DNA of 64,000 nt, taken from Streptomyces guryensis. GTDB lineage: Bacteria > Actinomycetota > Actinomycetes > Streptomycetales > Streptomycetaceae. This document shows, piece by piece, positions 1 through 9,828 of this stretch (position 1 is the first letter of the stretch; each line of letters starts with the position of its first letter). Location of the stretch: the NCBI RefSeq assembly GCF_021261325.1, contig NZ_JAJSBI010000002.1, forward strand, positions 186,001-250,000, written 5' to 3'. The notes under the pieces are model-generated. The model saw only the letters and a program-made list of their open reading frames with translations. It had not been told where the DNA came from and made no database searches. A program made the position numbers and the translations under genes.

Positions 1-324
1 ACGATGCCGCCCGGAACCCGGCGGGCACACAGCCCCGGCTCTTCCTGCGTGTGGAAGCCCGCGCCGGCCACGGCGGGCGTGATCGCACCGCTGGAGGAAG
101 GTAGCGCCGACGGTGCTCGTGTGTGGGAGCCGTCCCGGGAGCACGGCTTCCACGCCCTGCGTCACTTCTTCGCCTCCGAGGAGTTGGAGGCCGGCGAATC
201 GATCGTCTCCCTGGCACGCTGACCAGGGCACTCCGACCCGGGGTTCACGCTGCGGAAGTACTCCCACTTCCTGCCGCGAGCCGGCGCACGGGGAAGCGCC
301 GCCATCGACGCGATCTTCGCGTAG
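1..324 (+). pseudogene. Tyrosine recombinase (phage/ICE integrase) C-terminal remnant with in-frame stop
   Basis: The frame reads the C-terminal catalytic part of a tyrosine recombinase. The first active-site block, HGFHALRHFFAS, contains the HxLRH signature. It is followed by a segment ending LAR and then a TGA at 220-222. Reading through the stop gives PGHSDPGFTLRKYSHFLP, which carries the second catalytic His and the catalytic Tyr region, and the frame ends at a TAG at 322-324. In intact relatives the stop position is normally Trp (ARWLGHSD), so TGG to TGA is the likely lesion. The 5' end lies outside the window. Integrases of this type insert elements at tRNA genes, but I see no tRNA in the next kilobase. 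It is probably a decayed relic of an integrated element and not functional. Confidence 0.82.
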
Positions 325-467
325 CCGCGGTCAGCCGACAGGGGCCGTCGAGCGCGGCCCGTAGCCCGCCGCAGGCCCAAAGTCCCAGAGAAGTCCCACA
401 GATGCCGCCGCACTCCATCCTGCCCCGCTAAGTAGCAGGTCAGACGGGGTGCGGCGACATCGTCACA

Positions 468-1997
468 TCAAATGTCCCGGAAGATCTCGATCTGCGCCCC
501 CACCGAGTTCAGCCGCTCCGCCAGATCCTCGTAACCCCGGTTGATGACGTACACGTTCCGCAGCACGGACGTGCCGTCGGCTCCCATCATCGCCAGCAGG
601 ACGACCACGGCGGGCCGCAGTGCGGGTGGGCACATCATCTCGGCGGCGCGCCAGCGGGTCGGGCCCTCGACCAGCACCCGGTGCGGGTCGAGGAGTTGGA
701 GGCGGCCGCCGAGGCGGTTCAGGTCCGTCAGGTAGATCGCGCGGTTGTCGTAGACCCAGTCGTGGATCAGCGTCTTGCCCTGTGCGACGGCGGCGATGGC
801 CGCGAAGAAGGGGACGTTGTCGATGTTCAGGCCGGGGAACGGCATCGGGTGGATCTTGTCGATCGGCGCCTCCAGCTTGGAGGGCCGCACGGTGAGGTCC
901 ACCAGCCGGGTGCGGCCGTTGTCGGCGGGGTACTCGGGGGTGCGGTCGTGGTCCAGGCCCATCTCCTCCAGGACCGCGAGCTCGATCTCCAGGAACTCGA
1001 TGGGCACGCGACGCACCGTCAGCTCCGACTCCGTCACCACCGCCGCGGCCAGCAGGCTCATCGCCTCGACCGGGTCCTCGGAGGGGGAGTAGTCGACGTC
1101 GACGTCGATCTGCGGAACGCCGTGCACGGTGAGGGTGGTCGTACCGATGCCCTCGACCTTGACGCCCAGCGCCTCCAGGAAGAAGCACAGGTCCTGGACC
1201 ATGTAGTTGGAGGACGCGTTGCGGATGATGCTGACACCGTCGTGGCGGGCGGCGGCCAGCAGCGCGTTCTCGGTGACGGTGTCCCCGCGCTCGGTCAGCA
1301 CGATCGGCCGGTCGGGCCGCGCCGTCCGGTCCACCAGGGCGTGGTACTGCCCCTCGGTGGCGGTGATGTCCAGGCCGAACCGGCGCAGCGCGATCATGTG
1401 CGGCTCGATGGTCCGGGTGCCCAGGTCGCAGCCGCCCGCGTACGGCAGCTTGAAGTGGTCCATACGGTGCAGCAGCGGCCCGAAGAACATGATGATGGAG
1501 CGCGTCCGGACGGCGGCGTCGGCGTCGATCGCCGCCATGTCCAGCTCGGCGGGCGGCACGATCTCCAGGTCGACACCGTCGTTGACCCAGCGTGTGCGGA
1601 CGCCGATGGAGCCCAGCACCTCCAGGAGCCGGTAGACCTCCTCGATCCGCGCCACCCGGCGCAGCACCGTGCGGCCCTTGTTGAGCAGGGACGCGCACAG
1701 CAGCGCGACACACGCGTTCTTGCTCGTCTTGACGTCGATGGCGCCGGACAGCCGACGGCCGCCGACCACCCGCAGATGCATCGGCCCCGCATAGCCCAAC
1801 GAGACGATTTCGCTCTCCAGGGCTTCACCGATTCGAGCGATCATCTCAAGGCTGATGTTCTGGTTGCCGCGCTCGATGCGGTTGACGGCACTCTGGCTGG
1901 TGCCCAGTGCCTCCGCGAGCTGGGCCTGTGTCCAGCCCCGATGTTGCCGGGCATCACGGATGAGCTTGCCGATGCGTACGAGGTAGTCGTCTGCCAT
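468..1997 (-). CDS. XRE-type HTH fused to MurA-like enolpyruvyl transferase
   Basis: The protein has 509 aa. Residues 8-62 form a Cro/C1-type helix-turn-helix (WTQAQLAEALGTSQSAVNRIERG). The remainder is an EPSP/MurA-type fold, so it is about 60-80 aa longer than ordinary MurA because of the added domain. The SKNAC segment (92-96) matches the KN substrate-binding motif. Cys190 in AGGCDLG matches the PEP-attacking cysteine of MurA (GGCAIG), so activity as UDP-GlcNAc 1-carboxyvinyltransferase is possible. It may instead be a regulator that senses a cell-wall precursor, which is inference. The ATG at 1997 is preferred because the HTH begins at once. The gene is divergent from aconitase, and a palindrome lies 12 bases upstream of its start. 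The enzymatic fold is certain; the cellular role is not. Confidence 0.9.
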   Translation of the reverse strand: MADDYLVRIGKLIRDARQHRGWTQAQLAEALGTSQSAVNRIERGNQNISLEMIARIGEALESEIVSLGYAGPMHLRVVGGRRLSGAIDVKTSKNACVALLCASLLNKGRTVLRRVARIEEVYRLLEVLGSIGVRTRWVNDGVDLEIVPPAELDMAAIDADAAVRTRSIIMFFGPLLHRMDHFKLPYAGGCDLGTRTIEPHMIALRRFGLDITATEGQYHALVDRTARPDRPIVLTERGDTVTENALLAAARHDGVSIIRNASSNYMVQDLCFFLEALGVKVEGIGTTTLTVHGVPQIDVDVDYSPSEDPVEAMSLLAAAVVTESELTVRRVPIEFLEIELAVLEEMGLDHDRTPEYPADNGRTRLVDLTVRPSKLEAPIDKIHPMPFPGLNIDNVPFFAAIAAVAQGKTLIHDWVYDNRAIYLTDLNRLGGRLQLLDPHRVLVEGPTRWRAAEMMCPPALRPAVVVLLAMMGADGTSVLRNVYVINRGYEDLAERLNSVGAQIEIFRDI

Positions 1998-2008
1998 GGG
2001 GTTGAGGC

Positions 2009-2026
2009 TATCTCAGATATGAGATG
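2009..2026. promoter_or_regulatory. Palindrome TATCTC-N6-GAGATG upstream of the XRE-MurA gene
   Basis: The half-sites ATCTCA and TGAGAT form an inverted repeat around GATA, 12 bases before the XRE-MurA start codon. Its half-site sequence and spacing match the palindrome at 2297-2314. The position suits autorepression, but the binding protein is inferred. Confidence 0.55.
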
Positions 2027-2296
2027 AGGCACGTGAAGAGGGGTCATTCGGGTGACGGGCCGTCAACGTCGCCTCATGGGAGGCCGGTGGGCGGATGCCT
2101 CCCTTCGCGTCGGACGGACTTCCCCGCGGCGGGTCGAGCGCCCAGGCCTGGCCTGGTGATGGACGGTCGCGCCAAATGTCCCTTTTCGCTGGATAATCGC
2201 CTGGCGGACCCGGTCGCGCGAGCGCGGCTGGCGGAGTCGGCGGGGCCCGGTTGTGAGGAGGTCGGGCATGACCATTCCGGCCCCATGTACTAGAGT

Positions 2297-2314
2297 TATC
2301 TCGACATCGAGATA
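2297..2314. promoter_or_regulatory. Palindrome TATCTCGA-CA-TCGAGATA upstream of aconitase
   Basis: This is a perfect 8-bp inverted repeat with a 2-base centre. TATCTC and GAGATA are 6 bases apart, exactly as in the site at 2009-2026. It lies about 130 bases upstream of the aconitase start. It is probably a dimeric regulator's operator, and the neighbouring XRE-MurA protein is the obvious candidate. Confidence 0.6.
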
Positions 2315-2342
2315 TCTGCCGAGGAGCACCACAGTCGCCACC

Positions 2343-5160
<2,818 letters not shown>

Positions 5161-5178
5161 GCGGCGCGGCAAGGCAGT

Positions 5179-5218
5179 CGAGGGCCGCATCCCCGGTACG
5201 CCGGGGATGCGGCCCTCG
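5179..5218 (+). terminator. Terminator after aconitase
   Basis: A perfect 18-bp stem (5179-5196 with 5201-5218) closes a TACG tetraloop 18 bases after the aconitase stop. There is no U-tract, as is usual in Streptomyces. Confidence 0.85.
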
Positions 5219-5254
5219 CCGTGTCCGGGCCGGGAAATCCCAGGTCATCGCCCA

Positions 5255-5283
5255 CCCTCAGGTGGAACACAGGATTCCCTCAG
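5255..5283 (+). promoter_or_regulatory. Direct repeat CCCTCAG x2, candidate response-regulator site
   Basis: CCCTCAG occurs at 5255-5261 and again at 5277-5283, a 22-base period close to two helical turns. It lies just upstream of the two-component genes. OmpR-family regulators commonly bind such tandem repeats at their own promoters. Since the adjacent regulator is truncated, the site may be a relic. Confidence 0.35.
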
Positions 5284-5305
5284 CGGACCGGGACAGTATC
5301 AAGAC

Positions 5306-5641
5306 ATGTCAGGCACCTCCGCGTCCCGAACCGGCCGGGCCCGCGTCCTCATCGTCGACGAGCCCCCGGTCACCGAAGCGCCGTCCGCCGCCGCCACCGC
5401 GGCGGTCCGGCGGCCCCGCCCAGCCGCCGACGGCCGCAGCGCACGGCGAATCGCCCACGGCTGCGCCCCGCACGCCGTGGTGCTCGACGGGATGCTGCCC
5501 GACCTCGACGGCATCCAGGTCCTGCGCCGGCTCCGCTACGAGAACCCGAAACTCCCCGCCCTCATGCTCACCGCCCGCGACGCCGTGGAACACCGCACCG
5601 ACGGTCTCCACACCATCACGCCGACGGAGAACGGCAGATGA
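5306..5641 (+). pseudogene. Truncated response regulator (receiver fragment only)
   Basis: The 111-aa reading frame keeps the front of a receiver domain. It has ARVLIVDE at the start and the phospho-acceptor block VVLDGMLPDLDGIQVLRRLR, then LMLTARDAVEHRTDGL. It then stops with HTITPTENGR. The conserved Lys block (YVTKPF), the last helices and the whole winged-helix DNA-binding domain are absent, roughly 110-120 aa short of an OmpR-type regulator. The region between LIVDE and AADGRS is also degraded. The ATG at 5306 gives MSGTSASRTG, and the stop overlaps the kinase start (ATGA). It is probably a decayed partner of the downstream kinase. A functional single-domain receiver is less likely without the Lys. 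Confidence 0.72.
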
Positions 5642-7125
5642 CCGCCCGCCCGGTCGCCCGCTCGCTGCGCGCCCGACTGCTGCTCTTCGTCGGCGCCACC
5701 CTCGTCGTCGTGTGCGCGGCGATGACGTTCACCACGGCCGTGGTCCAACGCTCCTCCCTCATGGGCGAGTTGGACGGCCGTGTCACCAACGCCGTCGAGC
5801 GCAGCATGGGCGGGGCCGCGCTGCACCGGGACGACGAGGCCAACCTCTCCTTCCTCACCGAGAACGGTCACCCCGTCGGCATGATCGCCGCCCGCCTCGA
5901 CGGCCACGGCAGGGTCCTCTCGGCGGCGATCGTCAGCCAGGACGCCCCGCCGCAGAACCTGACCGCCGCCCAGCGCACCGCCCTGAAGGGCATCGCACCC
6001 AACGGCTCCAAGCACACGGTCACCGTTCCCGGCCTCGGCGCCTACCGGGTCGCCGGGCTCGACTCGGACGGGGTCCGCGTTCTCGCCGGACTTCCCATGG
6101 ACGACGTACAGCACATGATCGACGGACTGGTCGAGACGGAGGCGGTCGTCGCGGCCACCGGCCTCGCCGTCGCGGGCATCGTCTGCGCAGTGGTCATACG
6201 ACGTCAGCTGAGCCCCCTCGGCCGGGTCGCCGCCACTGCGGTCGAGGTCTCCCGCTCCCCGCTCGGCCGCGGCGAGGTCACCGGCCTCACCCGCGTCCCG
6301 GCCCGGGACACCGACCCCGCCGGCGAGGTCGGCCAGGTCGGCGCCGCCCTCAACCGGATGATCGACCACGTCGAGTCCTCCCTCGCCGAACGCCGGCGCA
6401 GCGAGGAACGGATGCGCCGCTTCCTGGCCGACGCGAGCCACGAACTGCGCACCCCCCTCGCATCCATCGCGGGCTACGCGGAACTGATGAACCGCGGCAC
6501 GGACCGCATCGAGCCGGTACTGGCATGGCGCCGCGTCTCGGCGGAGTCGGCCCGTATGACAGGCCTGGTGGAGGACTTGCTGCTGCTCGCCCGCCTGGAC
6601 GAGGGCCGGCCCCTCCAGTCCGCCGAGGTCGACCTCGCGGCCGTGGTCGCCGAGGCCCTCTGGGCCGCACGGGCGGCAGGCAGCGGCCACGACTGGCAAC
6701 TCGCCCTCTCCCTCACCGAGACCCCGCCCCTGGTCACCGGCGACGCGGCCCGCCTCCAGCAGGCGTTGGCCAACCTGCTGGCCAACGCCCGTGTGCACAC
6801 ACCCGCGGGCACCACGGTGGTCGCGGAGGTGGAGGCGACGCCACAGCGGTGCGTCGTCCGGGTACGGGACAACGGCCCCGGCATCTCCCCGGACCTGCTC
6901 CCGAAGGTCTTCGAGCGCTTCACCCGCGCCGACACGTCCCGCTCACGCGCACCGGGGACGGCGGGCGGGTCGGGGCTCGGTCTGGCCATCGCGGCGGCGA
7001 TCGTCCAAGCGCACGGCGGACGGATCGATGTGAACAGCCGCCCGGGGCGCACGGAGTTCACCGTCGAGCTGCCGACCACCTACGAGGCGGACGCGGGCAT
7101 TCTGCTGGCCTCAAACCGCCAGTGA
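5638..7125 (+). CDS. Two-component sensor histidine kinase
   Basis: The protein has 495 aa. Membrane segments at about 12-34 and 168-188 flank an extracellular sensor of about 130 aa. A HAMP linker follows, then a HisKA domain with phospho-acceptor His268 in FLADASHELRTPL. The HATPase_c domain runs from about 375 to 485 and shows an N box (LANLLANARVHTP), G1 (DNGPGIS), an F box (VFERFTR) and G2 (GGSGLGLAI). All catalytic boxes are present, so the kinase looks intact. It overlaps the truncated response regulator by 4 bases (ATGA). Its natural target domain is therefore missing, and it may be orphaned, cross-talk to another regulator, or be on the way to inactivation. The signal it senses cannot be told from the sequence. 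Confidence 0.93.
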   Translation: MTARPVARSLRARLLLFVGATLVVVCAAMTFTTAVVQRSSLMGELDGRVTNAVERSMGGAALHRDDEANLSFLTENGHPVGMIAARLDGHGRVLSAAIVSQDAPPQNLTAAQRTALKGIAPNGSKHTVTVPGLGAYRVAGLDSDGVRVLAGLPMDDVQHMIDGLVETEAVVAATGLAVAGIVCAVVIRRQLSPLGRVAATAVEVSRSPLGRGEVTGLTRVPARDTDPAGEVGQVGAALNRMIDHVESSLAERRRSEERMRRFLADASHELRTPLASIAGYAELMNRGTDRIEPVLAWRRVSAESARMTGLVEDLLLLARLDEGRPLQSAEVDLAAVVAEALWAARAAGSGHDWQLALSLTETPPLVTGDAARLQQALANLLANARVHTPAGTTVVAEVEATPQRCVVRVRDNGPGISPDLLPKVFERFTRADTSRSRAPGTAGGSGLGLAIAAAIVQAHGGRIDVNSRPGRTEFTVELPTTYEADAGILLASNRQ

Positions 7126-7431
7126 ACGACGCGACTTGAGCCAAATGAAGGACAAGGCGGTTGCCCCGGACGCAGGTTGGGAATGCGAACGTAGTGGGCT
7201 GCTCGGCGTGGGCTGTGTCGCTCGCAATGGCGTACGGCATATGGACCGGATCGGGTATGGCTGCGGAGATGCGGCTCCTCTACGCTGAGTATCAGTAGCC
7301 GTGTGTAGTCATTCGGCTGCCGCGTGTGGTTCCCGGCCTGACGTTTGGGGGTACTTGCCTGCGGTGGTGCACAACCGTCCACTAACATGGACGGGCACTG
7401 CCCGGGCGCATCGGGGGGCAGGAGGGCTGAG
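7126..7431. other. Intergenic stretch before the DUF397 gene
   Basis: This is about 300 bases of lower-GC sequence without a convincing gene. CTGAGTATCAG at about 7287, in a TACGCTGAGTATCAGTAG context, is the only symmetric element I noticed and may belong to the DUF397 promoter. No terminator hairpin for the kinase was obvious. Confidence 0.3.
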
Positions 7432-7632
7432 GTGGTGCATAAGGGGCAACCCTTGTGGCGCAGGAGCAGCATGTGTGGCAATGAGACCGAGTGCGTGGAG
7501 GTCGCCGTGGGGGAGGACCGAGTGCTCGCGCGCGACTCCAAAAGGCCCGGACCCTCACACCTGTGCTTCGCCGCCGCTGCTTGGACGGAGTTCGTCCATG
7601 CGGTGATGCAGGGGGAGTTAGAGGGCCCGTGA
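7432..7632 (+). CDS. DUF397 domain small protein
   Basis: The protein has 66 aa. The pattern W(R/K)(K/R)SS...ECVEVA...VLARDSK.PG, followed by an aromatic-rich W..FV tail, is the DUF397 signature. GGAGGG at 7421-7426 precedes adjacent GTG codons at 7432 and 7435, and either could be the start. DUF397 proteins usually sit beside XRE/DUF5753 regulators, as in whiJ-like loci, where the small protein is thought to counteract or modulate the DNA-binding partner. Here the XRE gene is close by but on the opposite strand, with two small membrane-protein genes between them. The function is known only by analogy. Confidence 0.82.
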   Translation: MVHKGQPLWRRSSMCGNETECVEVAVGEDRVLARDSKRPGPSHLCFAAAAWTEFVHAVMQGELEGP

Positions 7633-7671
7633 CGTCATTGACCAGCCATCGGCAGTAGGTAGGGGGCCTCT

Positions 7672-8013
7672 ATGGGTGCCGGGGCATCAGCGGTGCAGCA
7701 TTCGGGTAAGAGGACACGGAAACGGTCCGCGGTGGTGGGCGGGGCCGTCACTTACGCGCTCAGCGCCGGCGCGGCGGCGACTGTGGCCGCTGCCCTCGCG
7801 TCACTCCTCGTCGAGAACGTGCTCGCCAAACGGATCCTGTGGGTGGTCGTGGCACTGTCCGTGGCCGTCGGCACGGGAGTGTGGCGGGCGGGGATCACCA
7901 CTATGTCGTCCCCACCTGGTCCGGATCGCCTGCCTGGGGATTCTCCGACTGAGCGGCGGCCTGAGGGCGCGTCAGGATCCTCTTCCTCACCCGCCAGCCC
8001 ACCAGGCCGCTGA
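7672..8013 (+). CDS. Small membrane protein, unknown function
   Basis: The 113-aa protein has a short basic N-terminus (GKRTRKRS), two probable membrane helices at about 23-46 and 54-74, and a Pro/Ser/Gly-rich tail. AGGGGG lies about 6 bases before the ATG. I do not recognise the family. Its last 113 bases overlap, in antisense, the end of the membrane-protein gene on the other strand. Codon use is less GC3-biased than in the core genes, consistent with an accessory block. It could be a membrane partner of the DUF397/XRE pair, or unrelated. Confidence 0.5.
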   Translation: MGAGASAVQHSGKRTRKRSAVVGGAVTYALSAGAAATVAAALASLLVENVLAKRILWVVVALSVAVGTGVWRAGITTMSSPPGPDRLPGDSPTERRPEGASGSSSSPASPPGR

Positions 8014-8338
8014 CACCTGACGAGCCCAGCAGCGTGCAGACGACGGTGGCTATCGGGTGCCAGGGAAGCTTGAGGTGAGCGGCCGCCCGGACGGTGACCA
8101 CCAACGCCACGACCAGCACGATCAGGGCGATCAGCCCCAGGCCGCCGAGGGCGAGCACCAACCTCAGCTTCATCGAGCCCCGGGCCTTCTCTATGGCTAT
8201 GAGGTTCTGCGACTGCTTCTCGTCCTGGATGGCCTGCGCTTTCAGTTCCACGTCGGACAGCCCGGTCGCTTCGGTACCGGGTTCTTCGCTGCGGGCCCAC
8301 GGCTGTCGCAGGCCCTGCCATATCGACCTGAAGACCAC
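7901..8338 (-). CDS. Small membrane protein downstream of the XRE regulator
   Basis: The 145-aa protein has a charged, probably helical N-terminal half (LSDVELKAQAIQDEKQSQNL), a strong membrane segment at about 59-83, a second hydrophobic stretch at about 95-113, and a basic then polar tail. The GTG start at 8338 is supported by GGGGAGGA about 5 bases upstream. It follows the XRE/DUF5753 gene by 45 bases on the same strand, so the two are probably cotranscribed. I do not recognise the family. It may be a membrane effector or anchor controlled by the regulator, which is inference from the pairing alone. Confidence 0.6.
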   Translation of the reverse strand: MVFRSIWQGLRQPWARSEEPGTEATGLSDVELKAQAIQDEKQSQNLIAIEKARGSMKLRLVLALGGLGLIALIVLVVALVVTVRAAAHLKLPWHPIATVVCTLLGSSGVSGLVGWRVRKRILTRPQAAAQSENPQAGDPDQVGTT

Positions 8339-8383
8339 GTCGGTCCTCCCCCTGGCTCACCACCAGCCGTCGGTGCCGCAGAA

Positions 8384-9247
8384 CTAGCGGCCAGCGAGGT
8401 CTTGCTTGATGTGATCGATCAGGTCGAGAGACTCGGTGGCGCCGAGTGCCAGATCCGTGATCGTTTGAAAGCACTCCTGGTAACGGGCCAGCAGTTCCAG
8501 GTCTTCGCCGCCGGTCATGCTTCCTGCGGCGTGCTCCAAATACAGCAGATCGTCGTCGTCGGAGAAGCCCAACAGGACGAAGCTGCCGAGGGTGCTGAAA
8601 TGTGCTCCGGCCTTGAAAGGCAGTACCCGGATCGTGACTTTGTCGCGTTCGCTGAAGTCGAGCAGCTGCTGGAGCTGCTCGGCAAGCACTTCCTCACCTC
8701 CGATCTGGCGTCGTAGCGCGGCCTCGTCCAGGACAAAGGTGGTCACGGGGCCGGCGGCGGAGGCGTCGAACATCCTCTCCTGCCGTTCCAGCCTCAAATC
8801 CACGACCCGGCGCGCCCGTTCGGGACTCAGACCGCGAGGGGCGAGGAGCGCCTCCGCGTAACCGCGTGTCTGGAGGTGGCCGGGGACGACGATGGGGTGA
8901 TAGGTGTGCAGAGACGTTGCGGCGCTCTCATATCCCAGGTACTGGGCGAACTGGGGCGTGGCGACGTCGTGATACCTGGACCACCAGCTGGGCCCCTTGC
9001 TGCCCCGGGCTGCATCCTCGAGTTCGTGCCTGGTGGCGGAGTCGGTGATGTCGTACAAAGCCATCAGGGCCCGTAGATCGCTGACGGACACACTGACCGT
9101 GCCGGTCTCCACGCGAATGAGTTTCGACTGCGACCACTCCACCCGCTCGGCGGCCTCACGCTGACTCATCCGGGCACGCTCACGCGCCTGCCGCAGGGCA
9201 AGGCGTAGCTTTCGCCGGTTGAGGCTGGGGTCCACGGGGGGTGTCAT
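8384..9247 (-). CDS. XRE-family regulator with DUF5753 domain (WhiJ-like class)
   Basis: The protein has 287 aa. Residues 10-65 form an XRE helix-turn-helix (ARMSQREAAERVEWSQSKLIRVE). Residues of about 90-280 form the DUF5753 domain, with typical landmarks YESAATSLHTYHPIVVPG, LLAPRGLS and FVLDEAALRR. AAGGAG lies just before the ATG at 9247. Proteins of this class are abundant in Streptomyces and pair with DUF397 proteins; WhiJ is the studied example and affects development. Here the DUF397 gene lies 0.75 kb away on the other strand and a membrane-protein gene follows. The usual anti-sigma-like ATPase gene of such clusters is absent. Confidence 0.9.
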   Translation of the reverse strand: MTPPVDPSLNRRKLRLALRQARERARMSQREAAERVEWSQSKLIRVETGTVSVSVSDLRALMALYDITDSATRHELEDAARGSKGPSWWSRYHDVATPQFAQYLGYESAATSLHTYHPIVVPGHLQTRGYAEALLAPRGLSPERARRVVDLRLERQERMFDASAAGPVTTFVLDEAALRRQIGGEEVLAEQLQQLLDFSERDKVTIRVLPFKAGAHFSTLGSFVLLGFSDDDDLLYLEHAAGSMTGGEDLELLARYQECFQTITDLALGATESLDLIDHIKQDLAGR

Positions 9248-9527
9248 CGCCGCTCCTTAGACGGTGCACGTACCCTGAACCTGAGCGGCCATGCACAGAA
9301 AGTTCCTAGCTCTTCGATCCCATCATTATGCATCGGCCAAAGAGAATAGAGCTGATAGACATTGGCATGAACGCGCCGGGGCGGTCATGGGGCGTGGACG
9401 ACCCCACGAAACCACTGTGATCAGCGTTCCTGTCACCCTTCCCATCGCTGAAACAACGCAGGGCCGGTCGTACTTTCTCCGAAGTTGCCGGACATGGTTC
9501 CGAGTTGTGGAAGCAGGGAGCGCGGGC

Positions 9528-9577
9528 GGCGCGCGAAATTCAGAACGGCGCACGAAAAGGCGCTGGGGCGCGCGAAA
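9528..9577 (+). repeat. Three direct repeats GGCGC(G/A)CGAAA at 19-20-base spacing
   Basis: Copies lie at 9528-9538, 9547-9557 and 9567-9577. The first and third are identical and the middle one differs by one base. The 19- and 20-base periods put all three on nearly the same face of the helix, as expected for cooperative binding of a regulator. They lie about 250 bases before the LPMO start. The binder is unknown. Confidence 0.55.
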
Positions 9578-9712
9578 GAAGTGACCTGTGTTCTTCGAGT
9601 TCCTCAAGAACCAGTCCGGCTCGTCGCGTGTCGTGCCGCTGCGGCCCGGGACGACCACTGCGGCAGTCGTTTACAAGTGAGCCAAGCGGCGCTACTTTCC
9701 ACCAGGGCGAGG

Positions 9713-9726
9713 TGGGAGCGCTCCCA
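9713..9726. promoter_or_regulatory. CebR-type operator TGGGAGCGCTCCCA
   Basis: This perfect 14-bp palindrome is identical to the established CebR box that represses cellulose-utilisation genes in Streptomyces until cellobiose/cellotriose is present. It lies 103 bases upstream of the LPMO start, implying cellulose-dependent control of that enzyme. Confidence 0.88.
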
Positions 9727-9828
9727 TATGGGACGGCGGACCGGAACCCGCCGCCCCAAGGTCGCTCCCGCCTCGCTCACACCCGCACACCCGCATCCAC
9801 CCGGCCGTAGCTGAAGGACCGAGATGGC

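Larger units (their letters stand above)
9248..9828. other. Long intergenic regulatory region upstream of the LPMO
   Basis: There are about 580 bases without a convincing gene; short frames here lack family features and codon bias. The region contains the XRE promoter side, three direct repeats at 9528-9577, and a perfect CebR-type palindrome at 9713-9726. The LPMO ribosome site GAAGGA is at about 9812-9817. Confidence 0.5.

Noticed and set aside
1..460. A tRNA or att site next to the integrase remnant
   Set aside because: No cloverleaf or CCA-ending stem was seen between 325 and 467.
9291..9584. A 97-codon frame before the LPMO
   Set aside because: There is no family resemblance, codon bias is poor, and it covers the direct repeats, so it is more likely regulatory DNA.
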